A stretch of 8,302 bases of DNA from Phycisphaeraceae bacterium (GTDB lineage: Bacteria; Planctomycetota; Phycisphaerae; Phycisphaerales; Phycisphaeraceae), in the NCBI GenBank assembly GCA_020851395.1, contig JADZCW010000299.1:1-8302 (forward strand), written 5' to 3'. The notes below the pieces were generated by a model. The model did no database searches. It was not told the DNA's origin and was given only the letters and a program-made list of their open reading frames with translations. Each line of letters opens with the position of its first letter. Positions within the stretch are counted from its first letter, which is position 1. Of the stretch, positions 1-6,478 are shown one piece after another. The position numbers were made by a program, and so were the translations under genes.

Positions 1-1010
1 CCATGACGCTGACGTGGCAGGACCAGGTGGTGACCACGGCGAGCGGAGCCCAGGAGTTTCGGCCGGGGGTGCTCAGCACGCTGCGCGGGGCGGACGTGAT
101 GATGCTGGCGGTAGGGTGGCTGCTGGTAGGGCCGGTGTTTCTGATCCAGCCGCTTCGGTGGTGGCTCTTGATGCGGGCCAGGGGGCTGAGAGTGACGATG
201 GGGCGGACGCTGCCGCTCTATCTGGTCGGGACGTTCCTGAACTACTGCATGCCGGGGATGACCGGCGGGGACGTGGTCAAGGCATACTACGCCTCGCGGG
301 GGACGGACCGGCGGGCGGACGCGGTGATGAGCGTGCTGATGGACCGTGTGGTGGGGATGGTGGGGATGCTGGCGCTGGCGTGCGTGGCGGGGTTGTTCAT
401 GCTGGACAACCCGCTGGTGCGGCAGGTGACGGCGTATCTGTGGCTGGGGGCGGCGGGGCTGGTGGTTGGGACGTGGGTCTACTTCTGGCCGACGTGGCGG
501 CGGATGCTGGGGGTGACGGAGGAGCGTGGCGCGGCGCCTGCGTCGGCGGGGTGGCTGAGCAAGGTCAGTCGGCTCATCGGGACGGTGGATCGGGCGGTGC
601 TGGGCTACCGTCACGCGAAAAGGGCGGCGCTGGCGGGGGTGGGGATGAGCATGGGGGTGCATTTTCTCTTGGTGTGCGCCTCAGCCCTGGGGGGCTATGC
701 GCTGGGGCTCGGCACGCCGTTGGGAGTACTGCTGGCGGTGGTGCCGGTGCTGTTCATGGCCGGGGCGGTCCCGCTGACGTATCAAGGATTGGGTGTGATG
801 GAGGGATTAGGTGTGGCGCTGCTGGGGGCGTCTGAAACCGGTGCGGCTGCTGGAGTGACTTCCGGGGGGACGGCGAATCAGTTGGTCGGGATGCTGCTCT
901 TGATTCGGCTGTATCAGATGTCGTATTCGTTGATCGGGTCGTACTGGCTGTTGCGCGGGGACGTGCGGCTGCATGAGGCGGAGCAGGCAACCAGCATCGG
1001 AAGCATGTAG
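1..1010 (+). CDS. Lysylphosphatidylglycerol synthase TM-region / flippase-like membrane protein, 5' partial
   Basis: The visible 335 residues from the ATG at 3 form a very hydrophobic protein of the UPF0104/YbhN (AglD/MprF N-terminal-like) family, integral inner-membrane proteins often linked to lipid or glycolipid transfer. Family landmarks are R52-W53-W54 after a hydrophobic segment (about 31-50), the P84-G85-M-T-G-G-D90 loop, D114-R115, and P257-x4-G-x-G-x-x-E267 near the C-terminus. Further hydrophobic segments lie at about 116-134, 144-161, 211-235, 239-256 and 292-316. The family normally has another membrane segment before the first one seen here, and the first 28 residues look like a loop, so the real start is probably upstream of the window and the ATG at 3 is internal. 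It ends 25 bases before the stop of the convergent isomerase-like gene. Family assignment is fairly secure; the substrate cannot be read from sequence. Confidence 0.8.
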   Translation, partial: MTLTWQDQVVTTASGAQEFRPGVLSTLRGADVMMLAVGWLLVGPVFLIQPLRWWLLMRARGLRVTMGRTLPLYLVGTFLNYCMPGMTGGDVVKAYYASRGTDRRADAVMSVLMDRVVGMVGMLALACVAGLFMLDNPLVRQVTAYLWLGAAGLVVGTWVYFWPTWRRMLGVTEERGAAPASAGWLSKVSRLIGTVDRAVLGYRHAKRAALAGVGMSMGVHFLLVCASALGGYALGLGTPLGVLLAVVPVLFMAGAVPLTYQGLGVMEGLGVALLGASETGAAAGVTSGGTANQLVGMLLLIRLYQMSYSLIGSYWLLRGDVRLHEAEQATSIGSM

Positions 1011-1035
1011 AGCCTCATTCACCACGTCAAGAGGA

Positions 1036-1839
1036 TTACACGGTGAACGCGGCGTTCTGCCATGCGTGATTGGCGGTTTCAGCGTCGGCCAGGGGTTTGG
1101 GCAGGCCGCGAAGGTCCAGCACGACGGGACCGAGTCGGTGAGACGCGAGGTCAACTGAGGCGCGGTAGGGGATGACGTCCAGATCACCCTGGCTGACGGG
1201 GATGCGTTGGCCGTCGGCGGGGGAAGTGTGGGTCTTCCAGTCTGCGAGGCGGGCGACGGCGAGGTGGTCGGCCAGGCGCTGGATGGTCGCGACAGGGTCG
1301 AGGCCCATGGCGAGCAGGGCGGCGGGATCGCAGCCCAGGCCCAGGGCGGGGTGGTTGGCATCTTTGACCCAGGTGAGCAGGTCGTCGAGCTGGTCCTCGG
1401 CGTGGACGGCCAGGCGGATGGATCGGCCGTCGGCGGCTTCGAGCAGGGCGCTGCGGACGTCGGCAGAGAGATTCTTGATCGGTAGCGAGAGGCTCAGAGG
1501 GACGCGGCCGAGGTCGGCGGCGAGCTCGATGGCGGCGACGGCGGCGGCGACGGCGCGGTCGACGTGCTCGGGGTCGGTGAAATGGTCGCGGGGGATCCAG
1601 AGGTCCAGGCCGGCCAGGGTGATGCCGGAACGCGTGAGGGTGGCGGCCAGGTCGCGGCGGGCGCGCTGGTCGAGGTCGCGCGGGCGGATGCCGGGCAGGG
1701 CGGCGTCGAGCTGTGCGGCGGTGAAGCCCCGGTGGGCTAATTCATCGAGGGCGCCGCGCACGGTGGCCTGGCTGGTCTTGACCAGCGGGGCGATCGTGGG
1801 TGCGAGGCGGAGGTCGGAGCCGTGACCGAGGATGGCCAT
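1036..1839 (-). CDS. Sugar phosphate isomerase/epimerase-like TIM-barrel protein (xylose isomerase-like superfamily), degenerate
   Basis: A 267-residue cytoplasmic protein of the usual family length, with the alternating strand/helix pattern of AP-endonuclease-2/sugar isomerase barrels. It shows LDELAHRGFTAAQLD (31-45), a G-I-T-L-A-G-L-D strand (72-79), IRLAVHAED (141-149), LGLGCDPAALLAMGLDP (166-182) and a late barrel strand VVLDLRGLP (239-247). In active members the strand before the aspartate loop carries Glu, the next reads roughly H-V-K-D, and the last carries Glu. Here the candidates are E148, D171, then A-R-L-A-D-W with no His, and D242 in place of Glu. Metal binding may therefore be altered or lost. 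The ATG at 1839 has no visible Shine-Dalgarno site but a TAAAAT box six bases before it. It is divergent from the PilZ gene and convergent with the membrane-protein gene. No substrate can be assigned; the fold call is moderately sure. Confidence 0.68.
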   Translation of the reverse strand: MAILGHGSDLRLAPTIAPLVKTSQATVRGALDELAHRGFTAAQLDAALPGIRPRDLDQRARRDLAATLTRSGITLAGLDLWIPRDHFTDPEHVDRAVAAAVAAIELAADLGRVPLSLSLPIKNLSADVRSALLEAADGRSIRLAVHAEDQLDDLLTWVKDANHPALGLGCDPAALLAMGLDPVATIQRLADHLAVARLADWKTHTSPADGQRIPVSQGDLDVIPYRASVDLASHRLGPVVLDLRGLPKPLADAETANHAWQNAAFTV

Positions 1840-1845
1840 GGCGGG

Positions 1846-1851
1846 ATTTTA
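1846..1851 (-). promoter_or_regulatory. Possible -10 box TAAAAT for the isomerase-like gene
   Basis: Reading the minus strand, TAAAAT (5 of 6 to TATAAT) ends six bases before the ATG at 1839. Transcription would then begin close to the A of the start codon, giving a leaderless mRNA, which fits the lack of a Shine-Dalgarno site. I see no convincing -35 box 16-18 bases upstream, so this is weak. Confidence 0.28.
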
Positions 1852-2022
1852 CCGCGTGGCGGAGGCTCCCTATTTCCCTTGATCCGTAAACGTGGAGCGC
1901 AAGATTGAAGATATTTATGTCCGAACTTACTGAAGCGTCAAGCTGGCGGGGTATCCGGCCGATTCTTGAGCACGGGAGCACGTTTGGGGTTCGTTGTCGC
2001 ACGTTTTTATTGAGCATGTCCC

Positions 2023-2823
2023 ATGCAGCCAACGCCAGCTACAGGCCAGTCGTCGTCCGCCGCGGTCAGCATCACTGCGGGGTGGGAGGTTTCGACGCAG
2101 AAGCTCTGCCGGCAGCACGCGGTGGTGGAATTGATGAGTTTGTCGGTCAGCGGGGAGGACCTGTTTGCCCCGGCGTTTCGGGCCCGGCTCCTGGCGATGC
2201 CCGAGGACGGGATCGTGATCGAGCGGCCGTTCCCACGGATTGACGAGCATGGATTAGATGTCGGCGGAGAGGTGCTGGTGCTGCTGACGGATCACAAGGA
2301 GCGGTGGGCCTGCCGGTGCAAGGTGCTCGAGATGACGCATCACCCCGTGGCGGGGCAGCCGGAGATTCCGGCGGTGAAGCTGTCGCGGCCGCACCACGTG
2401 CGCAACGCGCAGCGCCGGCGGTTCTACCGGGCGTCGACGGTGGGGATCACGCTGCCTTGGCGCGTGCTGCTGCGGCCGGCGCAGGAGATCCCCTCGGGGG
2501 GGTATCCGATCGAGGCGAGGCTGCTCAATATCGGGGCGGGCGGGCTGGGCGTGGAGATCGTGCTGGCGGACAAGCTCTCGGTGCTCGGGGCGAGCGAGTT
2601 CTTCGCCACGCTGAACCTACCGACGGTGGCTGAGCCGCTGCGTCTGCGGGTGAGGCTCGTTCACGATCGGCCTTACACGGATCAGAGCCATTACCTTGGG
2701 CTGCAGATGATCTACGACGACCCCTCGGCGCGGCGGCAGCAGATGGACGCCATCGTGCGGTTCACGCGCTGGCTGGCTGAGCAGCAGGTCCAGCGGCGCG
2801 GCGGGCACGCGTCGGGTTGGTGA
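2023..2823 (+). CDS. PilZ-domain protein with YcgR-like N-terminal domain
   Basis: A 266-residue soluble protein with the two-domain layout of flagellar brake protein YcgR. Residues about 22-108 resemble the YcgR N-terminal beta domain (DGIVIERP at 62-69, then a G-x-V strand at 82-84). Residues about 128-250 form the PilZ domain. The cyclic-di-GMP arginine motif RxxxR is R132-x3-R136 in QRRRFYRAS. The second motif, normally [D/N]xSxxG, reads N169-I-G-A-G-G174, with Gly in place of Ser at 171. The late strand H223-Y-L-G-L-Q is also typical. The likely role is a cyclic-di-GMP effector in motility, adhesion or envelope control; no flagellar gene is visible. The ATG at 2023 lacks a clear Shine-Dalgarno; an in-frame ATG at 2134 would cut into the N-terminal domain, so I keep 2023. 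It precedes lutA by 51 bases but a promoter lies between. The 1840-2022 spacer shows no clear repeat or hairpin. Confidence 0.8.
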   Translation: MQPTPATGQSSSAAVSITAGWEVSTQKLCRQHAVVELMSLSVSGEDLFAPAFRARLLAMPEDGIVIERPFPRIDEHGLDVGGEVLVLLTDHKERWACRCKVLEMTHHPVAGQPEIPAVKLSRPHHVRNAQRRRFYRASTVGITLPWRVLLRPAQEIPSGGYPIEARLLNIGAGGLGVEIVLADKLSVLGASEFFATLNLPTVAEPLRLRVRLVHDRPYTDQSHYLGLQMIYDDPSARRQQMDAIVRFTRWLAEQQVQRRGGHASGW

Positions 2824-2840
2824 GCGGGAAACTCGGCGTT

Positions 2841-2868
2841 TTGTCAAAGCGTATGGGATGGCTACACT
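2841..2868 (+). promoter_or_regulatory. Putative sigma-70-type promoter of lutABC
   Basis: TTGTCA at 2841-2846 (5 of 6 to TTGACA) and TACACT at 2863-2868 (4 of 6 to TATAAT) are separated by 16 bases. The lutA ATG begins at 2875, so a start point about seven bases after the -10 box falls on or beside the A of the start codon. The bases just before it (TTTCGGG) hold no purine-rich Shine-Dalgarno. This suggests leaderless lut mRNA, independent of the PilZ gene. Confidence 0.5.
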
Positions 2869-2874
2869 TTCGGG

Positions 2875-3624
2875 ATGAAAGTGTCGCTGTTTGTCACTTG
2901 CCTCACGGACACGTTCTATCCCCGGACGGGGATCGCCGTGGTCAAGGTGCTCGAGCGCCTGGGCTGCGCGGTGGATTTCCCGCAGGCGCAGACGTGCTGC
3001 GGGCAGCCGATGTTCAACAACGGGTTCACCGACGAGGCCCGTGACCTGGCGAGGCGGATGATCGAGGTGTTTGAGGACAGCGAGTATGTCGTGACGCCGT
3101 CGGGCTCGTGCTGCGCGATGATCCACGACTACTACCCGCAGCTCTTCAAGGACGACCCGGCCATGGCGGCGCGGGCGAAGGAGCTGGTCGAGAAGACGTA
3201 CGAGTTCTATCAGTTCCTGCTGACGGTGCTCAAGGTGGACCTAAAGAGCCTGGGTGCGAAGTGGTCGGGGCGCGTGACGTACCACTACTCCTGCCACCTG
3301 CGCGGGCTAGGTATGACCGACGAGGCGGTGCGGCTGATCCGGCAGATCGAGGGTGTCGAGTACGTTCCGCTGCCGAAGGCGGAGCAGTGCTGCGGGTTCG
3401 GGGGGACGTTCGCGATGAAGTACCCGCAGATCTCCGGGACGCTGGTGCGGGACAAGGTGGCGTGCATCCGTGACACGCGGGCGGCGGCGGTGGTGAGCAA
3501 CGACGCGGGGTGCACGATGAACATTTCGGGGTCGTGCCGGCGGGAGAATCACGCGGTGACGTTCCTGAGCCTGGCGGAGATCATCGCCGAGTCGCTGGGG
3601 CTGATGGAGGCCACGGCGGTCTGA
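2875..3624 (+). CDS. lutA: L-lactate utilization protein A, CCG-domain Fe-S protein
   Basis: LutA/LldE is one subunit of the LutABC complex that oxidises L-lactate to pyruvate. The 249-residue length fits the family. Two cysteine-rich CCG domains are plain. The first has C9, C41-C42-G43-Q-P and S-G-S-C79-C80. The second has Y-S-C140-H-L-R, Q-C172-C173-G-F-G-G and D-A-G-C213-T-M. Such domains bind an iron-sulfur cluster in related heterodisulfide reductase subunits. There is no signal peptide, so it should act in the cytoplasm or on the inner membrane face, passing electrons onward with LutB. It starts at an ATG overlapped by the expected transcription start and has no Shine-Dalgarno. Its stop is 8 bases before lutB, so the three lut genes are almost certainly cotranscribed. 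No permease or LutR-type regulator lies in the window. GlpC- or GlcF-like subunits are less likely given length and neighbours. Confidence 0.93.
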   Translation: MKVSLFVTCLTDTFYPRTGIAVVKVLERLGCAVDFPQAQTCCGQPMFNNGFTDEARDLARRMIEVFEDSEYVVTPSGSCCAMIHDYYPQLFKDDPAMAARAKELVEKTYEFYQFLLTVLKVDLKSLGAKWSGRVTYHYSCHLRGLGMTDEAVRLIRQIEGVEYVPLPKAEQCCGFGGTFAMKYPQISGTLVRDKVACIRDTRAAAVVSNDAGCTMNISGSCRRENHAVTFLSLAEIIAESLGLMEATAV

Positions 3625-3632
3625 CGTGAACC

Positions 3633-5171
3633 ATGAGCAGCACTCCTTCTCAGTCCAGGACGTCGGGTCATGACGCGGGCAAGCCGGTGGGGCTGAGCGT
3701 GAACGGGCACGACCTGCTCTTCCCGCCGCTGCCTTATGACATCCACGCCAGGGCGGACAAGGCGACGGCGGACAAGCAGTTGCTCGACTTCGTGCACGTG
3801 GCGACGTACCGCAAGGACGTGACGCGCAAGCAGGTGACGTCGGCGGCGTTCGGGGACAGGCATGGGGCGTTTCGAGATCTGGGCGCGGCGATCAAGCAGC
3901 ACACGCTCGATCACCTGGATCACTACCTCGAGCAGTTCGTCGACAACGCCACGGCGGCGGGGGTGAAGGTGCACTTTGCGCAGAATGCCGAGCAGGCCAA
4001 CGCGATCTGCCTGGACATCGCCCGGCGGGCGGGGGCGAAGCTGTGCGTCAAGAGCAAGTCGATGGTGACGGAGGAGACGCAGCTGCTGCCGCAACTGGAG
4101 GCCATGGGGGTCGAGACGGTCGAGACGGACCTGGGCGAGTTCATTATTCAGCTCGACCACGACGCGCCGTCGCACATCGTCACGCCGATGATCCACAAGA
4201 ACCGGCAGTCGGTGGCGCGGGCGTTCGAGCGGGAGCTCGGGGCGCCCTACACGGAGGATCCGCAGGAATTGACGCAGATCGCCCGGGCTCACCTGCGTGA
4301 GAAGTACCGGCGGGCGGACCTGGGCATCAGCGGGGGGAATTTCCTGGTGGCGGAGACGGGGTCGGTGGTGATCTGCACGAACGAGGGCAACGGGCGGTTC
4401 TGCACGAGCGCGCCGCGGGTGCACGTGGCGTTCGTGGGGATTGAGAAGCTGGTGCCGACGCTCGAGCACCTGGGCGTGATGCTCAAGCTGCTGGCGCGGA
4501 CGTCGACGGGACAGCCGCTGACGGTGTACACGCACGTGATGACGGGCCCACGCCGAGCGCACGAACACGGCGGGCCGGACGAGATGCACGTGATCCTGCT
4601 GGACAACGGGCGGACGGAGATATTGAAGCCCGAGACGCGCGAGATGCTTCGCTGCATCCGCTGCGGGGCGTGCCTGAACGCCTGCCCCGTGTATCGGAAG
4701 GTGGGGGGGCACTCGTATGGGGCGGTGTATTCGGGGCCGATCGGGGCCTTGATCACGCCGATGTTCCGGGGGCTGGCCAACTACCCGGACCTGCCCAACG
4801 CCAGCTCGCTGTGCGGGGCGTGCTACGAGGCTTGCCCGGTGAAGATCAACATTCCCAAGTATCTGATCCAGCTTCGGGCGGAGATGGTCAGCCGGCGGAT
4901 CACGAAGTGGTCGGATCGGATGATGTATCGGATGTGGGCCAGGAGTCTGGGGCGGGGCTGGACGTACCGGCTTGGCGGGTGGGCGCAGAAGTTGTTCTTC
5001 CGCTGGCAGGCGCGCGTGGCGGGGACGCTCGAGTCGGGCGATCCGTATCGTGCCCGTGGATGGCTGAACGATCTTCCGGGGGCGGCCGGGGGGTGGACGA
5101 GCCAGCGGGACATGCCCACGCCGCCGGCGAGGAGTTTTAGGCAATGGTGGGACGAGCAGAACAGGCCATGA
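3633..5171 (+). CDS. lutB: L-lactate utilization iron-sulfur protein LutB (LUD domain plus ferredoxin domain)
   Basis: At 512 residues this is the large subunit of the LutABC lactate oxidase system (LldF/YkgF type). Residues about 70-310 are the LUD (DUF162) domain, with K-S-K-S-M-V at 140-145, S-G-G-N-F-L-V-A-E-T-G at 233-243 and C-T-N-E-G-N-G-R-F-C at 248-257. Residues 341-402 are the ferredoxin-like part: C341-x2-C344-x2-C347-x3-C351-P, then C394-x2-C397-x3-C401-P. The second motif has three cysteines (S391 where a fourth might be), which I believe is normal for LutB. The tail (about 420-512) is basic and Trp-rich, ending in S-F-R-Q-W-W, a conserved-looking end. It should shuttle electrons from lactate between LutA/LutC and the respiratory chain. 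The ATG at 3633 has no good Shine-Dalgarno; short spacing to the lutA stop suggests translational coupling. A run of seven G lies at 4703-4709. Confidence 0.94.
   Translation: MSSTPSQSRTSGHDAGKPVGLSVNGHDLLFPPLPYDIHARADKATADKQLLDFVHVATYRKDVTRKQVTSAAFGDRHGAFRDLGAAIKQHTLDHLDHYLEQFVDNATAAGVKVHFAQNAEQANAICLDIARRAGAKLCVKSKSMVTEETQLLPQLEAMGVETVETDLGEFIIQLDHDAPSHIVTPMIHKNRQSVARAFERELGAPYTEDPQELTQIARAHLREKYRRADLGISGGNFLVAETGSVVICTNEGNGRFCTSAPRVHVAFVGIEKLVPTLEHLGVMLKLLARTSTGQPLTVYTHVMTGPRRAHEHGGPDEMHVILLDNGRTEILKPETREMLRCIRCGACLNACPVYRKVGGHSYGAVYSGPIGALITPMFRGLANYPDLPNASSLCGACYEACPVKINIPKYLIQLRAEMVSRRITKWSDRMMYRMWARSLGRGWTYRLGGWAQKLFFRWQARVAGTLESGDPYRARGWLNDLPGAAGGWTSQRDMPTPPARSFRQWWDEQNRP
5130..5134 (+). 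promoter_or_regulatory. AGGAG Shine-Dalgarno-like site inside the lutB end, bearing on the lutC start
   Basis: AGGAG lies nine bases before an in-frame ATG at 5144, upstream of the ATG at 5168 that overlaps the lutB stop. It would favour the longer LutC (242 residues) if it is a true ribosome site. It also lies in codons of the LutB tail, so it may be chance. Confidence 0.35.
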
Positions 5172-5872
5172 GCAAGCCCTCAGACACATCTGCGAGCTTG
5201 GGAGTCGATCGGCAGACGTTCCTCACGCCGGTCCGGCAGGCGCTCGGGCGCATCAGCGGGCAGGCGGTGCCACCTCCGCCGACGGTCGACCCCAAGCTGG
5301 TGCGACTGGCGTCGGTGAGCGAGGACGTGGTGGCGCTGTTCGCTCAGCGGGCTGGCGAGGTGGGGATGACGGTCTGCCGGATCAAGTCGGATGAGCTGAT
5401 CCGCACGGTCATGGGGCTGTTGGAGAAGGTCGGGGCCAGGCGGGTGGCGGCGAGCGTGGGGAGTCTGCCGCAGGCGGTGTCGCTCAACGATTCGCTGCGG
5501 CGCAAGGGTGTCGAGGTGGTGGACTGGAGAGCCACGCCGGGCTTCGCCGAGCAGTACGGGCTCGACGCGGGGATCACGGACGTGCACGCGGCGCTGGCGG
5601 AGACGGGGACGCTGGTTTGTTCATCGGACGCTGGCCACAGCCGGGGGCTGAGTTTGGTGCCGCCGGTGCACATCGCCGTGGTGCGGCAGAGCGACATCCT
5701 GCCGGACATGGTGGATTACTGGGCGCGGCTGAGCGGGATTCCGGGGCGCGAGCTGCCGTCGAGCCAGGCGTTCATTACCGGGCCGAGTAAGACGGCGGAC
5801 ATCGAGGGCATCCTGATCACCGGGGTGCACGGGCCGGGGCAGGTGCACATTCTGGGGGTTGAAGGAGTTTAG
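5168..5872 (+). CDS. lutC: L-lactate utilization protein C (LUD domain)
   Basis: LutC/YkgG is the third LutABC component, a single LUD-domain protein without cysteine clusters. From the ATG at 5168 it has 234 residues, the family size. Key stretches are F-L-x-x-V-R-x-A-L-G-R near the N-terminus (18-28), I-T-D-V-H-A-A-L-A-E-T-G-T-L at 136-149, and the strongly conserved G-P-S-K-T-A-D-I-E-G with G-V-H-G-P-G at 205-224. The ATG at 5168 and the lutB TGA at 5169-5171 overlap as ATGA, a usual sign of coupled translation, so I prefer this start. The alternative ATG at 5144 has an AGGAG nine bases upstream and would add eight residues read from codons for the LutB tail. The gene closes the operon; the paired palindrome at 5902-5974 follows 29 bases after its stop. 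Only the start is in doubt. Confidence 0.92.
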   Translation: MSKPSDTSASLGVDRQTFLTPVRQALGRISGQAVPPPPTVDPKLVRLASVSEDVVALFAQRAGEVGMTVCRIKSDELIRTVMGLLEKVGARRVAASVGSLPQAVSLNDSLRRKGVEVVDWRATPGFAEQYGLDAGITDVHAALAETGTLVCSSDAGHSRGLSLVPPVHIAVVRQSDILPDMVDYWARLSGIPGRELPSSQAFITGPSKTADIEGILITGVHGPGQVHILGVEGV

Positions 5873-5901
5873 GCAGACGTGCCAAACGAGAACGCGTCAT
5901 G

Positions 5902-5974
5902 AGCCCCGCATGGGAATGCGGGGCTGTCTCCCTGAACAGCTTTTCATACCAGCCCCGCATTCCCATGCGGGGTT
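5902..5974. repeat. Paired inverted palindromes (REP/BIME-like or bidirectional terminator) between lutC and usp
   Basis: Unit 1 (5902-5925) is a hairpin with stem AGCCCCGCAT, loop GGGA and return arm ATGCGGGGCT. Unit 2 (5951-5974) has the same AGCCCCGCAT arm, loop TCCC and return arm ATGCGGGGTT. The 23 bases at 5904-5926 are the exact reverse complement of 5950-5972, with a 23-base spacer between. So the RNA can fold as two short hairpins or as one 23-bp hairpin. It lies between convergent genes, and the usp stop codon (5973-5975) overlaps the outer arm. Neither hairpin is followed by a U-rich tract in either direction, so a classical intrinsic terminator is not supported. A dispersed REP-type element used as a 3' end stabiliser or terminator is my best reading. 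Confidence 0.8.
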
Positions 5975-6398
5975 AGATAAAACCGTTCCAGTTGGCGGGG
6001 CAGAGCAGGATGGGGATGTCGGCCTGGCGGATGACGTTGCCGGGGACGTCGCCGGCGATCAGGCGCTTGAGCACGCCCTTGCCGGTCAGGCCCAGGACGA
6101 CCAGAGAGCAGTTGCGGCTCTTGGCGGTGCTCAGCAGGGCGCGGGCGACGTCGTTGGAAAAGAGCATGACCCCCTCGGCCTCGACGCCGGCCTGCTGGAG
6201 GCTCTGGGCCAGGAGCTTGAGGGTCTCTTCGCCGCGGTGCTTGGCGTCGGACTCGTGCTCGTCCTCGTCCTGGCTCTGGGCGACGTGGGCGATGACGGCC
6301 ACGGCGTCGAGGCGTTTGGCCAGGTCGGCGATGGGGCCGGCGAGCTTTTCGCTGGCCCAGGGGGAGCTGACGGCCACGAGCATGCGGGTTCGACTCAA
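5973..6398 (-). CDS. Universal stress protein (UspA family)
   Basis: A 141-residue single-domain Usp of normal length. The N-terminal strand M-L-V-A-V is at 6-10, but the usual Asp/Gly-Ser that follows (V-D-G-S) reads S-S-P. The nucleotide loop G-2x-G-9x-G[S/T] is seen as G103-L-T-G106-x9-G116, then D117 in place of Ser/Thr, followed by N-V-I-R-Q-A-D-I-P-I-L-L. It may bind ATP weakly or not at all. Residues 42-54 are an unusual run rich in Asp, Glu and His. The long form starts at TTG (6396-6398), with GGAG eight bases upstream (6407-6410); an ATG at 6383 would give 136 residues and a more typical Usp start but no well-placed ribosome site. It lies 80 bases downstream of ribD in the same direction, with its own possible -10 box. 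Its specific stress role cannot be read from sequence. Confidence 0.87.
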   Translation of the reverse strand: MSRTRMLVAVSSPWASEKLAGPIADLAKRLDAVAVIAHVAQSQDEDEHESDAKHRGEETLKLLAQSLQQAGVEAEGVMLFSNDVARALLSTAKSRNCSLVVLGLTGKGVLKRLIAGDVPGNVIRQADIPILLCPANWNGFI

Positions 6399-6406
6399 GC
6401 GGAGGG

Positions 6407-6410
6407 CTCC
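6407..6410 (-). promoter_or_regulatory. GGAG ribosome site supporting the TTG start of usp
   Basis: On the minus strand GGAG is eight bases before the TTG at 6398, but 23 before the ATG at 6383. It therefore favours the TTG start, even though the protein would gain five residues ahead of the conserved first strand. Confidence 0.45.
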
Positions 6411-6434
6411 GGTCGGGCCTTGGGTAAAACGTCT

Positions 6435-6440
6435 ATTGTA
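6435..6440 (-). promoter_or_regulatory. Possible -10 box TACAAT for usp
   Basis: TACAAT on the minus strand (5 of 6 to TATAAT) lies 36 bases upstream of the usp TTG and 38 bases beyond the ribD stop. The same hexamer is seen in front of ribD. No -35 box was found at 16-18 bases upstream, so readthrough from ribD remains possible. Confidence 0.35.
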
Positions 6441-6478
6441 CCCGATCCCTGGCGGGGGTGCGCGTGGCTTAATGCGTC

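Noticed and set aside
14..835. A 273-residue plus-strand open frame overlapping the first membrane-protein gene in another frame
   Set aside because: Gly/Ala/Asp-rich shadow; the other frame gives recognisable membrane segments and family motifs.
973..1018. Inverted repeat ATGAGGC (973-979) with GCCTCAT (1012-1018) as a terminator of the first gene
   Set aside because: Only 7 bp with a 32-base loop and no U-tract; within chance for this composition.
1172..1825. A 217-residue plus-strand open frame across the isomerase-like gene
   Set aside because: Ser/Arg/Ala-rich translation typical of a shadow frame; the minus-strand protein has a plausible fold and third-position C bias.
3549..5189. A 546-residue open frame on the minus strand, antisense to lutB
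   Set aside because: It is rich in Arg, His and Pro with no family pattern, as expected from the complement of a GC-rich gene. LutB on the other strand is certain.
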